DNA of 34,108 bases, from positions 1 through 34,108 of the forward strand of contig JAKJFE010000022.1 of the NCBI GenBank assembly GCA_022705045.1, written 5' to 3'. Made by a program: the position numbers and the translations under genes. Of this stretch, positions 9,144 to 17,183 are shown in pieces. Under the pieces are notes generated by a model. It searched no databases, was not told where the DNA came from, and saw only the letters and a program-made list of their open reading frames with translations. Each line of letters begins with the position of its first letter. Position 1 is the first letter of the stretch. The stretch comes from Pseudomonadota bacterium (GTDB lineage Bacteria > Pseudomonadota > Gammaproteobacteria > Xanthomonadales > Ahniellaceae).

Positions 9144-9932
9144 TCACAGCGGGAACACTGCGTAGGCGATATAAGTGTCGCCAGCATAGCCTTGCAGCGT
9201 GAGATCCCACTTCCAGCTGGGGCCTTGGCCACGCGAATAGGTGATGCCCGCCGAATTGGATGCATCGCCTAGGTCACTATCAAACTCCCGATCGACGGCG
9301 ATGACCGTCGTTGGAGCGATAGCGAATTTGAGTCCCGCCGACGTCGTGAAGTCATCGATTGTGCCGGCTGCATTGATGTCGGCGCTCTTGTAGCCAGCGT
9401 TGACATTCGCGCTAATCACCTCGTTGAAGCCGTATGAGATGGCCATGGTCAACGATGTCGTATCGACCGTGTCCTCAACTGTGTCGTACTTCACCTCCGC
9501 AGCGACCTCCCACGGTGACTTGTCCGTACTAAACAGAATCCGCTTGTACAACGCTGTGACGTTGCTCAAGCTGCCCACGCCGTCGGGGTCGATGTGCGTG
9601 TAGCTGAGATCGAACTCGTTCTTTGTATTGGCAAGGATCGCCGTAACGCCTCCCAGTTGATCGCTCGGCCCTTTGCCGATGAGCGGCGACGCAAGCCAAA
9701 ACCACGGATCGGCTGGAGGCGGCTCTTCGCTGTCTTCGGGTGCGCCCTTCTTGCGCGAGGTGAGGAAAACGACATCGGGCTGCTCCTGTTCTTCGAGCAA
9801 TCGCTCGGAAGCGGAACGCGTCGAGACGCTCTGGCCGAAAGGACTGATGCGGCCTAAGGACTGGGCACTGACCGCTGACGCCGCGGAGAGCGTGGCCCCT
9901 GCAAGCAAGATTGCGATGAGCTTGGTACGCAT
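9144..9932 (-). CDS. Predicted outer-membrane beta-barrel-like protein
   Basis: The 262-residue product starts at ATG 9932 with GGAG eight bases upstream. A signal peptide covers residues 1-24 (cut after AVSA). A proline- and charge-rich linker of about 50 residues precedes alternating polar/hydrophobic strands (for example NEFDLSYTHIDPDG and WEVAAEVKYDTVEDTVDTTSLTMAISYGF), and the protein ends near an aromatic residue (YIAYAVFPL). This is the pattern of a small outer-membrane barrel, with about eight to ten strands by eye. The family is not recognised. It stands alone: 410 bases separate it from the operon downstream, and it is divergent from the amidohydrolase gene. Outer-membrane location is inferred from sequence pattern only. 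Confidence 0.65.
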   Translation of the reverse strand: MRTKLIAILLAGATLSAASAVSAQSLGRISPFGQSVSTRSASERLLEEQEQPDVVFLTSRKKGAPEDSEEPPPADPWFWLASPLIGKGPSDQLGGVTAILANTKNEFDLSYTHIDPDGVGSLSNVTALYKRILFSTDKSPWEVAAEVKYDTVEDTVDTTSLTMAISYGFNEVISANVNAGYKSADINAAGTIDDFTTSAGLKFAIAPTTVIAVDREFDSDLGDASNSAGITYSRGQGPSWKWDLTLQGYAGDTYIAYAVFPL

Positions 9933-10242
9933 GGCTTGGTCTCCTGGAAGGGTTGAACGCGAACGAACGGATGGAGAGCGGTGGCGGCGCCCGAATCCAT
10001 CTCTCGCCACCGGGACCTCCGCACCAGCCTACCCTCGTGATCGACACTGTCGCTGCATCAAGACCTGTCATTACTTACAGGTGCCCGGGCGGTGCATCTA
10101 CGCCCTAATTACCAGTTGGCCGACTGGTGTCCGTACTAAACCAGGTGACGTGCGGCGAGCGTCGAGCATGCGGTCTTCGATCCCGCAAACCTCTATATTC
10201 GGGCCAGCGGAAGGATCGTCAATCAGCAAGCGGGAGTTCGGC
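9933..10242. promoter_or_regulatory. Divergent intergenic region with an inverted repeat
   Basis: A 310-base region between divergent genes that should hold both promoters. It contains an exact inverted repeat, ACCTGT-N8-ACAGGT at 10063-10082, of a size typical for a dimeric repressor site. No matching regulator gene is adjacent. No further gene is seen in this stretch. Confidence 0.45.
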
Positions 10243-11661
10243 ATGCCTCTTTTCAGGGAAGCTCCACGCGCTTCGCGGTTGGTCTTGCGAGGCCGTATCG
10301 CCACACTGGCGCACTCCGGTCCGGCGATCGTCGCCCATGGAGCCGTGTGCATCGAAGGCGACACGATTCGTGCGGTGGTCGCTACGGGCGAAGGGTTGCC
10401 TCCGGATTTCTCCGGTGCACCGGTTGTTGACACCGGTGGCACGATCTTTCCGGGGCTGATCGAGCTTCACAATCACTTGAGCTACAACTATCTGCCGTTG
10501 TGGGAAGTGCCGCGGCGATTCGAGAATCGCAACACGTGGCGCACGAGCGTGCCGGACTACGACGTCAAGGTTGCCTGGCCAGCAAAGCTCATCGGACAGA
10601 ACCCCGACAAGGACTTTCCGCGGAGCGTCGCTCGGTATGTGGAGTGCAGGTCGCTGTTCGGTGGCGTCACGACCACTCAGGGGCTCAGCTCGTCAGGCTC
10701 GCACGGGACAAACTACTACAGCGGTCTCTTGCGCAACGTGGAGTCGCCGAACGATTCAGCGTTCCCAACCGCGAGCGGACAAACGCTGGACTACAGTCCT
10801 GCGGAAATCCAATCCAAACTCGTGCCTGCTCTCGCGAAGAACAAGCCGTTTTTCTATCACCTGAGCGAAGGCACCGATGCCAACGCGCGCGCTCGGTACA
10901 CGGATCTCCAGTATTCGCCGGGCCAATGGGCAATCGACCGAAACCTCATCGCGATTCACTGCGTCGGATTGAGCGCTGATGATTTCTATGAGTTGAACCG
11001 GAGCGGCGGCATGGTCTGGTCGCCCCTCAGCAACCTGCTCTTGTACGGAGCGACCGCGAACGTCAGGGCTGCAAAGGAGCGGGGACTTCGCGTAGCGCTC
11101 GGAGCGGACTGGTCGCCCAGCGGCAGCAAAAACATTCTCGGTGAACTGAAAATCGCCCGCATCGTCAGCAAGGAGCTGGGAGGCCTGTTCTCTGACGAAG
11201 ACCTCGTCCGCATGGCGACTTCAGTGGCTGCCGAATCGCTGCAATGGCACGGCTTGGTCGGCACCATCGAACCAGGAAAGAAGGCCGATCTACTGGTTGT
11301 CGAGGGTGTTTCTGGAGATCCCTACACGCAACTGATTCAGGCGCGCGAAGACCAGATCGTCGCTGTGTTGATTGGCGGCCGACCGCGTCTCGCGCGACAA
11401 GGGTTGGTGGACGTCGAGCTGAATAGTGCAGAGATCGTCAAAGTTGGGCGGCACATGTACGCGCTCGATCTTACGGAGCCGGGTTCGGACCCGCTGGCGG
11501 GTATGTCGTTAGCCACGGCCGTGGCGAAACTGAAAGACGGACTACCTAGCGGAGTCCGGCCGTCATCGCCTGGACGTATCGTGGGGCGGGCAATTGCCTC
11601 GGCCCATCAGCATCGCTCGCGTGCAGCGCCTCTTGCGAGGCCCGCATGCTTGGCGCGCTAA
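10243..11661 (+). CDS. Amidohydrolase family protein (ATZ/TRZ-like)
   Basis: The 472-residue product starts at ATG 10243 with CGGGAG seven bases upstream. It is a metal-dependent hydrolase of the amidohydrolase superfamily, imidazolonepropionase/ATZ-TRZ type. The metal-binding H-x-H is in FPGLIELHNHLSY at about residue 75, a later His is in AIHCVGLSADDF, and the metal-ligand Asp is in ALGADWSPSGSKNILGELK. The family-typical ending VGTIEPGKKADLLVV is present. There is no signal peptide, so it is cytosolic. The substrate cannot be read from the sequence. The last 22 codons overlap the next gene and look like low-complexity read-through (HQHRSRAAPLARPACLAR), so the C-terminus may have been extended by loss of the original stop. 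Confidence 0.85.
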   Translation: MPLFREAPRASRLVLRGRIATLAHSGPAIVAHGAVCIEGDTIRAVVATGEGLPPDFSGAPVVDTGGTIFPGLIELHNHLSYNYLPLWEVPRRFENRNTWRTSVPDYDVKVAWPAKLIGQNPDKDFPRSVARYVECRSLFGGVTTTQGLSSSGSHGTNYYSGLLRNVESPNDSAFPTASGQTLDYSPAEIQSKLVPALAKNKPFFYHLSEGTDANARARYTDLQYSPGQWAIDRNLIAIHCVGLSADDFYELNRSGGMVWSPLSNLLLYGATANVRAAKERGLRVALGADWSPSGSKNILGELKIARIVSKELGGLFSDEDLVRMATSVAAESLQWHGLVGTIEPGKKADLLVVEGVSGDPYTQLIQAREDQIVAVLIGGRPRLARQGLVDVELNSAEIVKVGRHMYALDLTEPGSDPLAGMSLATAVAKLKDGLPSGVRPSSPGRIVGRAIASAHQHRSRAAPLARPACLAR

Positions 11662-12649
11662 GAACGTACTCGAGAAGGGAGGTCACCTCACTGCGTCGGC
11701 CTTCCAGACCACCATGGAGGCCGTGAGGAATCTCGATGCTGAGGTTTTCGAGGCAGTGGATCGTTTGATCGTGCGCAGGTCGCCGACACCGCCGGACGCG
11801 CCGCTGCGAACACAGGAGAATTGGGCCTACCAACGTGACGCGATTGCCACCGCGTTGCAGATCGCTGGAATGGACGGAATCGATCTTGCGATCACTCCTC
11901 AGTTGCCGGCGCATGCAGCGCCAGGCGTGAGGTCCGTTTTCGATTCCGATGCCGACGTGGTCATGATTGAAAATACCCTTCTCCTGCGCGACTTGGACGC
12001 AGCAGACACCGACTGGCAATACATTAGGCGGCAGCACTACCCCGCCAAGACCTATCGCACTGGCGACACCACACTGACGATCGTCCTGGCTAATACATTT
12101 GACCTCGAGCACCAGTTGGGCGTTGACCTGATCTACGTGAATGAAAGCCTCAAGTCCGTGGTGTTCGTCCAATACAAGATGTTTCGAGGCATACAAGGTG
12201 AAGAGGGGTATCGCCCCGACGGTCAGCTCGACATCGAAATTGCGCGCATGGACGCCGCCATGGCGACGTTGTCAGAGATCGAAGAGGATGGCAGCTGCGA
12301 AGGTTATCGGTTTGGTTCAGATCCGTTCTTCATGAAGTTCTGCAAGAAGCTTCTTTCGCATGATGGTCCGGGCACGACGTCAGCGTTCTACGTCCCCTTG
12401 GGGTACTGGAAACGCCTTGCAGACAGCGACGCAGCGCGCGGAGTGAGAGACGGCCGAGTCGTGCATGAACATTCGTTCGGACGTCGGTATTTCACGCATA
12501 CTCACTTCGTTGAAATGGTCGAGCGCGGGTGGATCGGCACATCGACGCTGCAGACTTCAGTACTGGTGCCGTACTTGAAAGCGGCGATCGAGGGCCAACG
12601 GGGTGTCGTCCTAGCTGTTCAATCGCAGGAGCCGTCGAGCTCGCAATGA
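11594..12649 (+). CDS. Candidate Mrr/PD-(D/E)XK-type nuclease-like protein
   Basis: A product of about 351 residues if translated from TTG 11594; GTG 11621 or ATG 11714 are alternatives. No full-length family is recognised. Residues 172-195 fit a PD-(D/E)XK core in the Mrr-like form. Glu172 lies in a helix, GVDLIYV places Asp178 on the first strand, and VVFVQYK places the Q-x-K pair at 193-195 on the next. The C-terminal third is mixed alpha/beta and has an RRYFTHTHFVEMVERGWIG segment. The gene overlaps the amidohydrolase gene by 68 bases if started at TTG, which suggests co-transcription. Nuclease activity is an inference from the spacing of four residues and needs a profile search. Confidence 0.6.
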   Translation: MPRPISIARVQRLLRGPHAWRAKNVLEKGGHLTASAFQTTMEAVRNLDAEVFEAVDRLIVRRSPTPPDAPLRTQENWAYQRDAIATALQIAGMDGIDLAITPQLPAHAAPGVRSVFDSDADVVMIENTLLLRDLDAADTDWQYIRRQHYPAKTYRTGDTTLTIVLANTFDLEHQLGVDLIYVNESLKSVVFVQYKMFRGIQGEEGYRPDGQLDIEIARMDAAMATLSEIEEDGSCEGYRFGSDPFFMKFCKKLLSHDGPGTTSAFYVPLGYWKRLADSDAARGVRDGRVVHEHSFGRRYFTHTHFVEMVERGWIGTSTLQTSVLVPYLKAAIEGQRGVVLAVQSQEPSSSQ

Positions 12650-12847
12650 TCGCGCCTTGCTACGGCCGGGGGTGCGAATCGGTCTGACGGCCTGGCTTGA
12701 TGTCCCGCGAAGAGCCTGAGCACGACCACCGCCGCTTCGTCGTGAACCGTGCAGCCATCGGTGCGCCAGCGGCCACATCTGGCTGTACGCGGACATTGGC
12801 GGGGCTTCGCCTATAGACTGTTGCTTCCTTCTTCGTCGGTGCGGTCA

Positions 12848-13273
12848 ATGCCTAACTTCAGTTCTGTGCTCAAGGCTGAGATCACTCGCCTTGCCCGCAA
12901 GGAGACCAAGAATGCAGTGGAGCCACTTCGCAAGTCCAACGCCGCGCTTCGGCGGGAAATTGCGGAACTTAAGCGCCAATTTGCTTCGACGCGGCGTGAA
13001 CTGAAGGCGTCCACGAAGCCAATTCGACGGATGAACGACGATTCGAACCAAGAAGCAACCCGGCGTTTTTCCGCTGGAGGACTGAAGGCGCTGCGGATGC
13101 GCCTCGGACTATCAGCAGCAGACATTGGGCAGCTCGTCGGAGCGAGCGGACAGTCCGTCTACAACTGGGAGGCGGGCAAGGCAGTGCCTCGCGCGACTCA
13201 TCGGATGGCGCTGGCTTCGCTCCGAGGAATCGCAAAGCGAGATGCACTGAAGCGTCTTGAGGCGAAAGATTGA
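12848..13273 (+). CDS. Coiled-coil helix-turn-helix DNA-binding protein
   Basis: The 141-residue product starts at ATG 12848; the ribosome-binding site is weak. Residues 1-60 form a charged helix, SVLKAEITRLARKE and then LRREIAELKRQF, predicted as a coiled coil. Residues about 75-125 are an XRE/Cro-type helix-turn-helix: LKALRMRLGLSAADIGQLVG, then SGQSVYNWEAGKAVPR. The combination of an N-terminal coiled coil and a C-terminal HTH is a known small-regulator architecture in proteobacteria. The target is unknown. The protein lies between the nuclease-like gene and the DUF6988-like gene, as a stand-alone unit with its own 198-base upstream region. Confidence 0.75.
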   Translation: MPNFSSVLKAEITRLARKETKNAVEPLRKSNAALRREIAELKRQFASTRRELKASTKPIRRMNDDSNQEATRRFSAGGLKALRMRLGLSAADIGQLVGASGQSVYNWEAGKAVPRATHRMALASLRGIAKRDALKRLEAKD

Positions 13274-13663
13274 CAGCGGCTGAGACACGTCAGCGGGCCA
13301 GCTTTGCTCGATTGATTCAGAATACTCCCGCAAGTCAACAACCATGCCGCATGGAATCGCGAGCGATTGGCTTTCGTGTGAGTTCACTTCAGATGGGAAC
13401 AGAGCGATTCGTTCGCAATGACTTTCGGAAGAACGTCTACTGTCGGCATCGGCGGTTGCAGCGCCGAGCCACCCTGTACGCCAGTCTTCTGGTTGTCATC
13501 TTGGGGCGGCCACGCCTCCGCAGGCAGTGCGGATCGAGGAATTCGATTCGGAGATTGGACAGTTGGATGCGAAGCGCGAGTGAATTGACAGCGTTCCGGC
13601 CCGAGATAGAGGATCGACTGGTTACCGCATCAATCCAAGCGCCCTGTTGGAGGATAGCAACGC
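13274..13663. other. Intergenic stretch, no supported gene
   Basis: About 390 bases. One plus-strand frame stays open across it but starts at a TTG without a ribosome-binding site, is rich in Arg and has no domain. The stretch may be the decayed remains of a gene; I see no repeat or RNA gene. Confidence 0.45.
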
Positions 13664-14311
13664 GTGTCTGACCACGACCTTGTTCAGCGCTCGGTGGAAC
13701 TGGAGCACAGACTCGCTGAGATGACCGGACCTGATCTACTCAACTCTTCTCCGATTGATCTGCGTCAGCGAATCGTCTTGGCTGCGGCAAAGGTTGCCGT
13801 CGAACACGGACAATCGGCGCGCCGGCTTCTTCTCGTGGAGGTTGCTCCGAACAGTGGCGTGGTGCTCGTAAGAGCACAGTATGAAGCGTTGGTGCGAAGC
13901 GTCTGGCTGCTGTTCTGCGCTACGGATGCCGAGATGGCTCGACTGACCGCAACACTTGATGTGTCATCTGAGCAGAGTGCGAAGAACATGGCCGGCCTGC
14001 TGGACATGCTGGCCGAAGTTCAAAAGCGAGCGCCGATGGCGCTCAGTCAGCAACTCGTGGCGTTTCGAGATGCGCAGTGGAAATCTCTCAATTCGTTCGT
14101 CCATGCGGGAATTCACCCGTTGTCGAGAACAACAGGGGGTTTTCCCAAAAGCTTGGCAATCAGCATCGCCAAGGTATCCAACGCACTTACGCACATGGCT
14201 TATCGCGTTTGCGCATCGTTGGGAGGTGAGGAACGACTCGTCGCGACGTCAGGCATCTATCTGGAATTCCGCGATTGCTTTCCGCCCATGGATGCCACAC
14301 CGACGAGCTAG
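13664..14311 (+). CDS. DUF6988-like protein of unknown function
   Basis: The 215-residue product starts at GTG 13664; TTGGAGGA ten bases upstream decides this start. It is all-helical without signal peptide or membrane segment. It resembles proteins annotated DUF6988: VLVRAQYEALVRSVWLLFCATD at about residues 66-87, then SSEQSAKNM, and the conserved ALNSFVHAGIHPL-type motif, here SLNSFVHAGIHPLSR at about residues 142-156. Family function is unknown; such genes are often found in accessory regions. The His-containing NSFVHAGIH motif is the only candidate active or binding site. It is followed closely by convergent minus-strand genes. The family name is from memory of the sequence pattern. Confidence 0.65.
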   Translation: MSDHDLVQRSVELEHRLAEMTGPDLLNSSPIDLRQRIVLAAAKVAVEHGQSARRLLLVEVAPNSGVVLVRAQYEALVRSVWLLFCATDAEMARLTATLDVSSEQSAKNMAGLLDMLAEVQKRAPMALSQQLVAFRDAQWKSLNSFVHAGIHPLSRTTGGFPKSLAISIAKVSNALTHMAYRVCASLGGEERLVATSGIYLEFRDCFPPMDATPTS

Positions 14312-14634
14312 CGTCTGGAGGGCATCGTCGCCGTCGCCTCATAGCGCCCGGGCGAAACGCGTCGATAGACGACTGATCCGCCGTGTCGATAGGTATAGAC
14401 GACGGCGCGCACCCACCAGTCTCCGTGCATCAGGAGCTGGACAGCTGCCTCTGGGTCCTCAATCGCGGTTGTCGGCGGCAACTCGAATCCAGTATCCAGG
14501 AGTGGCGCGATATGCGGGGACTTCTCAAATTCAGCGCCAGCCGAAATCTCGTGAGCATCGAGCTCAAATCTCAGCTGGCCGCCATGGATGAGAAAATCCT
14601 CGTATTGAACCTTCGACACTCCGGGATGAGCCAC
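14308..14634 (-). CDS. Hypothetical protein, start uncertain
   Basis: If begun at GTG 14634 (CGGAGA six bases upstream) the product has 108 residues; TTG 14667 is an alternative. The sequence is protein-like, with an acidic middle (LRFELDAHEISAGAEFEK) and a C-terminal beta segment (WWVRAVVYTYRHGGSVVYRR). I recognise no family. Its stop overlaps the stop of the convergent DUF6988-like gene by four bases, which suggests both ends are real coding boundaries. No signal peptide is present. The function is unknown. Confidence 0.45.
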   Translation of the reverse strand: MAHPGVSKVQYEDFLIHGGQLRFELDAHEISAGAEFEKSPHIAPLLDTGFELPPTTAIEDPEAAVQLLMHGDWWVRAVVYTYRHGGSVVYRRVSPGRYEATATMPSRR

Positions 14635-14728
14635 GATTCGTCTCCGTGCTGTCGCAGTGAGGGGCAACTTGCCTAGCCGTGATACTACCGCGCGGATTTG
14701 ATGTGCCCGATTCGCGACCCAGAATGGC

Positions 14729-15025
14729 CTAGATGATGGCGCACGGAATTGCCAGCATTTCGTACTCGCGCGACACATCCGTGAATGCACACAATGCGAT
14801 GAGCTCGGCGTACTTTTGCTTGAATACGTACTCGCCTTCCATGTCGGCACAAGCACTGCCCAACAGCCGGTAGGTGCGCCCCGTGCGCGTTCGCAAACTT
14901 GGCTCCTTGGGATCTTTTGATTCGATCACGCTGCTTGCCCTGCCGCAGGCGTGCTCGATATCCCACCCGAAAACGAGATCGGCCTGAATCTCCTTGGCTT
15001 GGAACCGAACCACCGTCCACCGCAC
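14729..15025 (-). pseudogene. Hypothetical minus-strand gene, probably cut at its 5' end at the comM junction
   Basis: About 98 codons read VRFQAKEIQADLVFGWDIEH, then TGRTYRLLGSACADMEGEYV, then AELIALCAFTDVSREYEMLA. This has the composition of a real small soluble protein but no family I recognise. There is no ribosome-binding site before the possible GTG starts (15025, 15013), and the frame continues upstream into comM sequence. The simplest reading is that the same rearrangement that removed the 5' part of comM also removed the start of this gene. A short intact gene with an atypical start remains possible. Confidence 0.35.
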
Positions 15026-15037
15026 AAGGCTGATGGT

Positions 15038-16180
15038 GGGCTGATCCAGGCGACGCGTGCCGGCAAGGCGGTGATCGTGCCGAGCGCGAATGCCGACGAA
15101 GCCGCGCAAGTCCCAGATGCGAAAGTCCATGCCGCCGACAATCTGCTCGCCGTGTGTGCGCATCTGCGGGGTGATGCCGGGTTGCCGCGCTGTACGGCGA
15201 CGCCGATTCCGCCATCGCTCGCGAGCGTGCCGGACCTCGCCGACGTGATCGGCCAGGCCCATGCCCGACGTGCGCTCGAGATCGCCGCCAGTGGTGGCCA
15301 CAACCTGCTCTTCATCGGCCCGCCCGGCACCGGCAAGACCATGCTGGCGTCGCGGCTGCCGGGCATCTTGCCGCCGATCACGCATGCGGAAGCGATGGAG
15401 TCGGCGGCGATCGCCTCGCTGTGCGGACAGGATGTCGCGGTGGCCTTGTCGCGACGCCCGTTTCGTTCGCCCCATCACTCGGCCAGTGCGGTGGCGCTCG
15501 TGGGTGGCGGGTCGATTCCGCGCCCCGGCGAAGCCAGCCTGGCCCATGGCGGAATCTTGTTCCTGGACGAGCTCCCGGAGTTTGATCGGCGGGTGCTCGA
15601 ATCGATGCGCGAACCGATCGAATCCGGGCGCATCCTGATCTCGCGAGCGACACGACAGGCGGAATTTCCGGCGCGCTTCCAGCTCGTCGCTGCCATGAAC
15701 CCGTGCCCATGCGGGTATGCCGGCGACGCGTCGGACCGTTGCCGTTGTTCGGCCGATCAGGTGGCGCGCTATCGCGGTCGTGTCAGCGGGCCGCTGCTCG
15801 ATCGCATCGATCTGCAGGTGGAAGTCCCGCGCCTGCCGATCAGCGACTGGCGCGACAACGGGCCGCGCGAGACGTCAGCCACGGTGCGTTCGCGGGTGGT
15901 GCAGGCGCGGCAGCGCGCGCTGGAACGCGCCGGCACCTGCAACGCGCAACTCGACGCGAACGCGTTGAAGCACCACGCCGCACTGGGCGAGGCCGAACGC
16001 GCGCTGCTGGAGCGGGCCGTCGACCGGCTCGGTCTGTCGGCGCGTGCGCACCAGCGCATCCTGCGCGTCGCCCGCACGATCGCCGATCTTGCCGAGGTCG
16101 AACCCATCGGCGCGACACACCTGATGGAGGCGATCGGGTATCGCCGACTGGATCGGCAGGCGACTTCGGCCGCGGCCTGA
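15038..16180 (+). pseudogene. comM: ComM/YifB Mg-chelatase-like helicase, 5' truncated
   Basis: ComM is a hexameric AAA+ branch-migration helicase that promotes integration of DNA during natural transformation. Homology starts at about 15040 with QATRAGKAVIVP and continues to the normal C-terminus (MEAIGYRRLDR). Walker A GPPGTGKT, Walker B ILFLDELPEF, the FRSPHHSASAVALVGGG loop, and the CPCGYAGDASDRCRC cysteine cluster are all intact. About 380 codons remain of roughly 505; the N-terminal Lon-S5-like domain and the promoter are missing. The frame stays open a little further upstream, but that sequence is not ComM. The gene is probably not expressed as a working protein. comM is a documented target for genomic islands (AbaR types in Acinetobacter). 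Confidence 0.85.
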
Positions 16181-16196
16181 TTCGGCGCGTCGCGAC

Positions 16197-16700
16197 CTAC
16201 GCGTGTGCGACCGGTGGACGATGGCGGGCGAGGAAATCGCGGCGTTCGGCTTCGATCTGCTGGCGCATCGTCATCATGCGCTGCGCATAGGCGGACAGCG
16301 CGCGTTCTTCGTCGTTGTCCGGCACATAGGCCGGCACCGCGACCGGCTGGCGTGCATCGTCGACCGCGACGAACACCATCAGGCAATGCGTGGTGCGCTC
16401 GGCGCTCGGCGCGGTGGTGTCGCGCGCGGCAACATCAATCGCGATGTGGATGCTGGTGCTGCCGGTGTGCACCACCTGCGCATGCACCTCGACCACCTGC
16501 CCGACCTGGATCGGCCGCTCGAACTGGATGCCGCCGACGTACACGGTGACGCAGTAGCGTCCGGCCCACCCCGATGCGCAGGCGTATCCGGCCTGGTCGA
16601 TCCATTTCATCACCGCACCGCCATGCACCTTGCCGCCGAAGTTCACGTCGGTGGGTTCGGCCAGAAAGCGGAAAGTGAGATCGCGCGCACGTCCGGTCAT
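16197..16700 (-). CDS. Acyl-CoA thioesterase, hotdog fold
   Basis: The 167-residue product starts at ATG 16700 with GGAG seven bases upstream. It belongs to the YciA/BFIT-type acyl-CoA hydrolases, which cleave acyl-CoA to free acid and CoA in the cytosol. Typical segments are the hotdog helix motif NFGGKVHGGAVMKWIDQAGY (residues about 19-38), with the Asp in the W-I-D position, and the later strand VVEVHAQVVHTGSTSIHIAI. The C-terminal extension (about 45 residues) is helical, ERALSAYAQRMMTMRQQIE, a common addition in proteobacterial members. It is convergent with the comM remnant (16 bases apart). Preferred chain length cannot be told. Confidence 0.88.
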   Translation of the reverse strand: MTGRARDLTFRFLAEPTDVNFGGKVHGGAVMKWIDQAGYACASGWAGRYCVTVYVGGIQFERPIQVGQVVEVHAQVVHTGSTSIHIAIDVAARDTTAPSAERTTHCLMVFVAVDDARQPVAVPAYVPDNDEERALSAYAQRMMTMRQQIEAERRDFLARHRPPVAHA

Positions 16701-16778
16701 GGCGGACTCCATTGCATGCAGGAAGCGGAGTCGGCACGCTAACGCGTCATGCCCGGGAATGCCAACGGAGTTGCCGCG

Positions 16779-17183
16779 ATGTCGACCGCGATCCTCGGCC
16801 AGTGTCTGTGTGGGGCCACCCGCTTCGCCTTCGACCTGCCGACGAAATGGGTCGCGCATTGCCATTGCACGATGTGCCGGCGCGCGCAGGGTGCGGCCTT
16901 TGTGACCTGGGTCGGCGTCGAGGCCGTGCAGTTCCGCTGGCTCGCTGATGCCGACCTGCGCTGGTACGACTCGTCGCCCGGTGCCCAGCGTGGTTTCTGC
17001 GCGCACTGCGGGTCTCCGCTCGCCTTCCGGTCCGAACGCTGGCCGGGCGAAATCCATCTGACGCGTGCATCGATTGACGACGAACTCGATCGCGCCCCGG
17101 AGATGCACGTATGCCACGACACCCATGTGCCCTGGGTCATCCTGGGCGACGACTTGCCGCGCCAGGGAGCGCTGACCGCATGA
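16779..17183 (+). CDS. GFA/CENP-V family zinc protein
   Basis: The 134-residue product starts at ATG 16779; CGGAG eight bases upstream supports this over an upstream ATG at 16749. The family is the glutathione-dependent formaldehyde-activating (GFA) fold, which binds zinc through cysteines. The ligands are CLCGATRF at residues about 9-16, then HCHCTMCRRAQG at 28-39, and GFCAHCGSPLAF near residue 80. The true reaction of most members is unknown; only one founding member was linked to S-hydroxymethylglutathione formation. Its stop overlaps the start of the DNRLRE gene by ATGA, so the two are translationally coupled, although they share no obvious function. Confidence 0.88.
   Translation: MSTAILGQCLCGATRFAFDLPTKWVAHCHCTMCRRAQGAAFVTWVGVEAVQFRWLADADLRWYDSSPGAQRGFCAHCGSPLAFRSERWPGEIHLTRASIDDELDRAPEMHVCHDTHVPWVILGDDLPRQGALTA

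Noticed and set aside
3835..13288. 15-base inverted match between 3835-3849 and 13274-13288 as possible island repeats
   Set aside because: A match of this length is expected about once by chance in a GC-rich window of this size, and neither copy lies at a boundary.
13270..13671. Plus-strand frame between the HTH gene and the DUF6988-like gene
   Set aside because: TTG start without ribosome-binding site, Arg-rich composition and no domain; overlaps a better-supported start at 13664.
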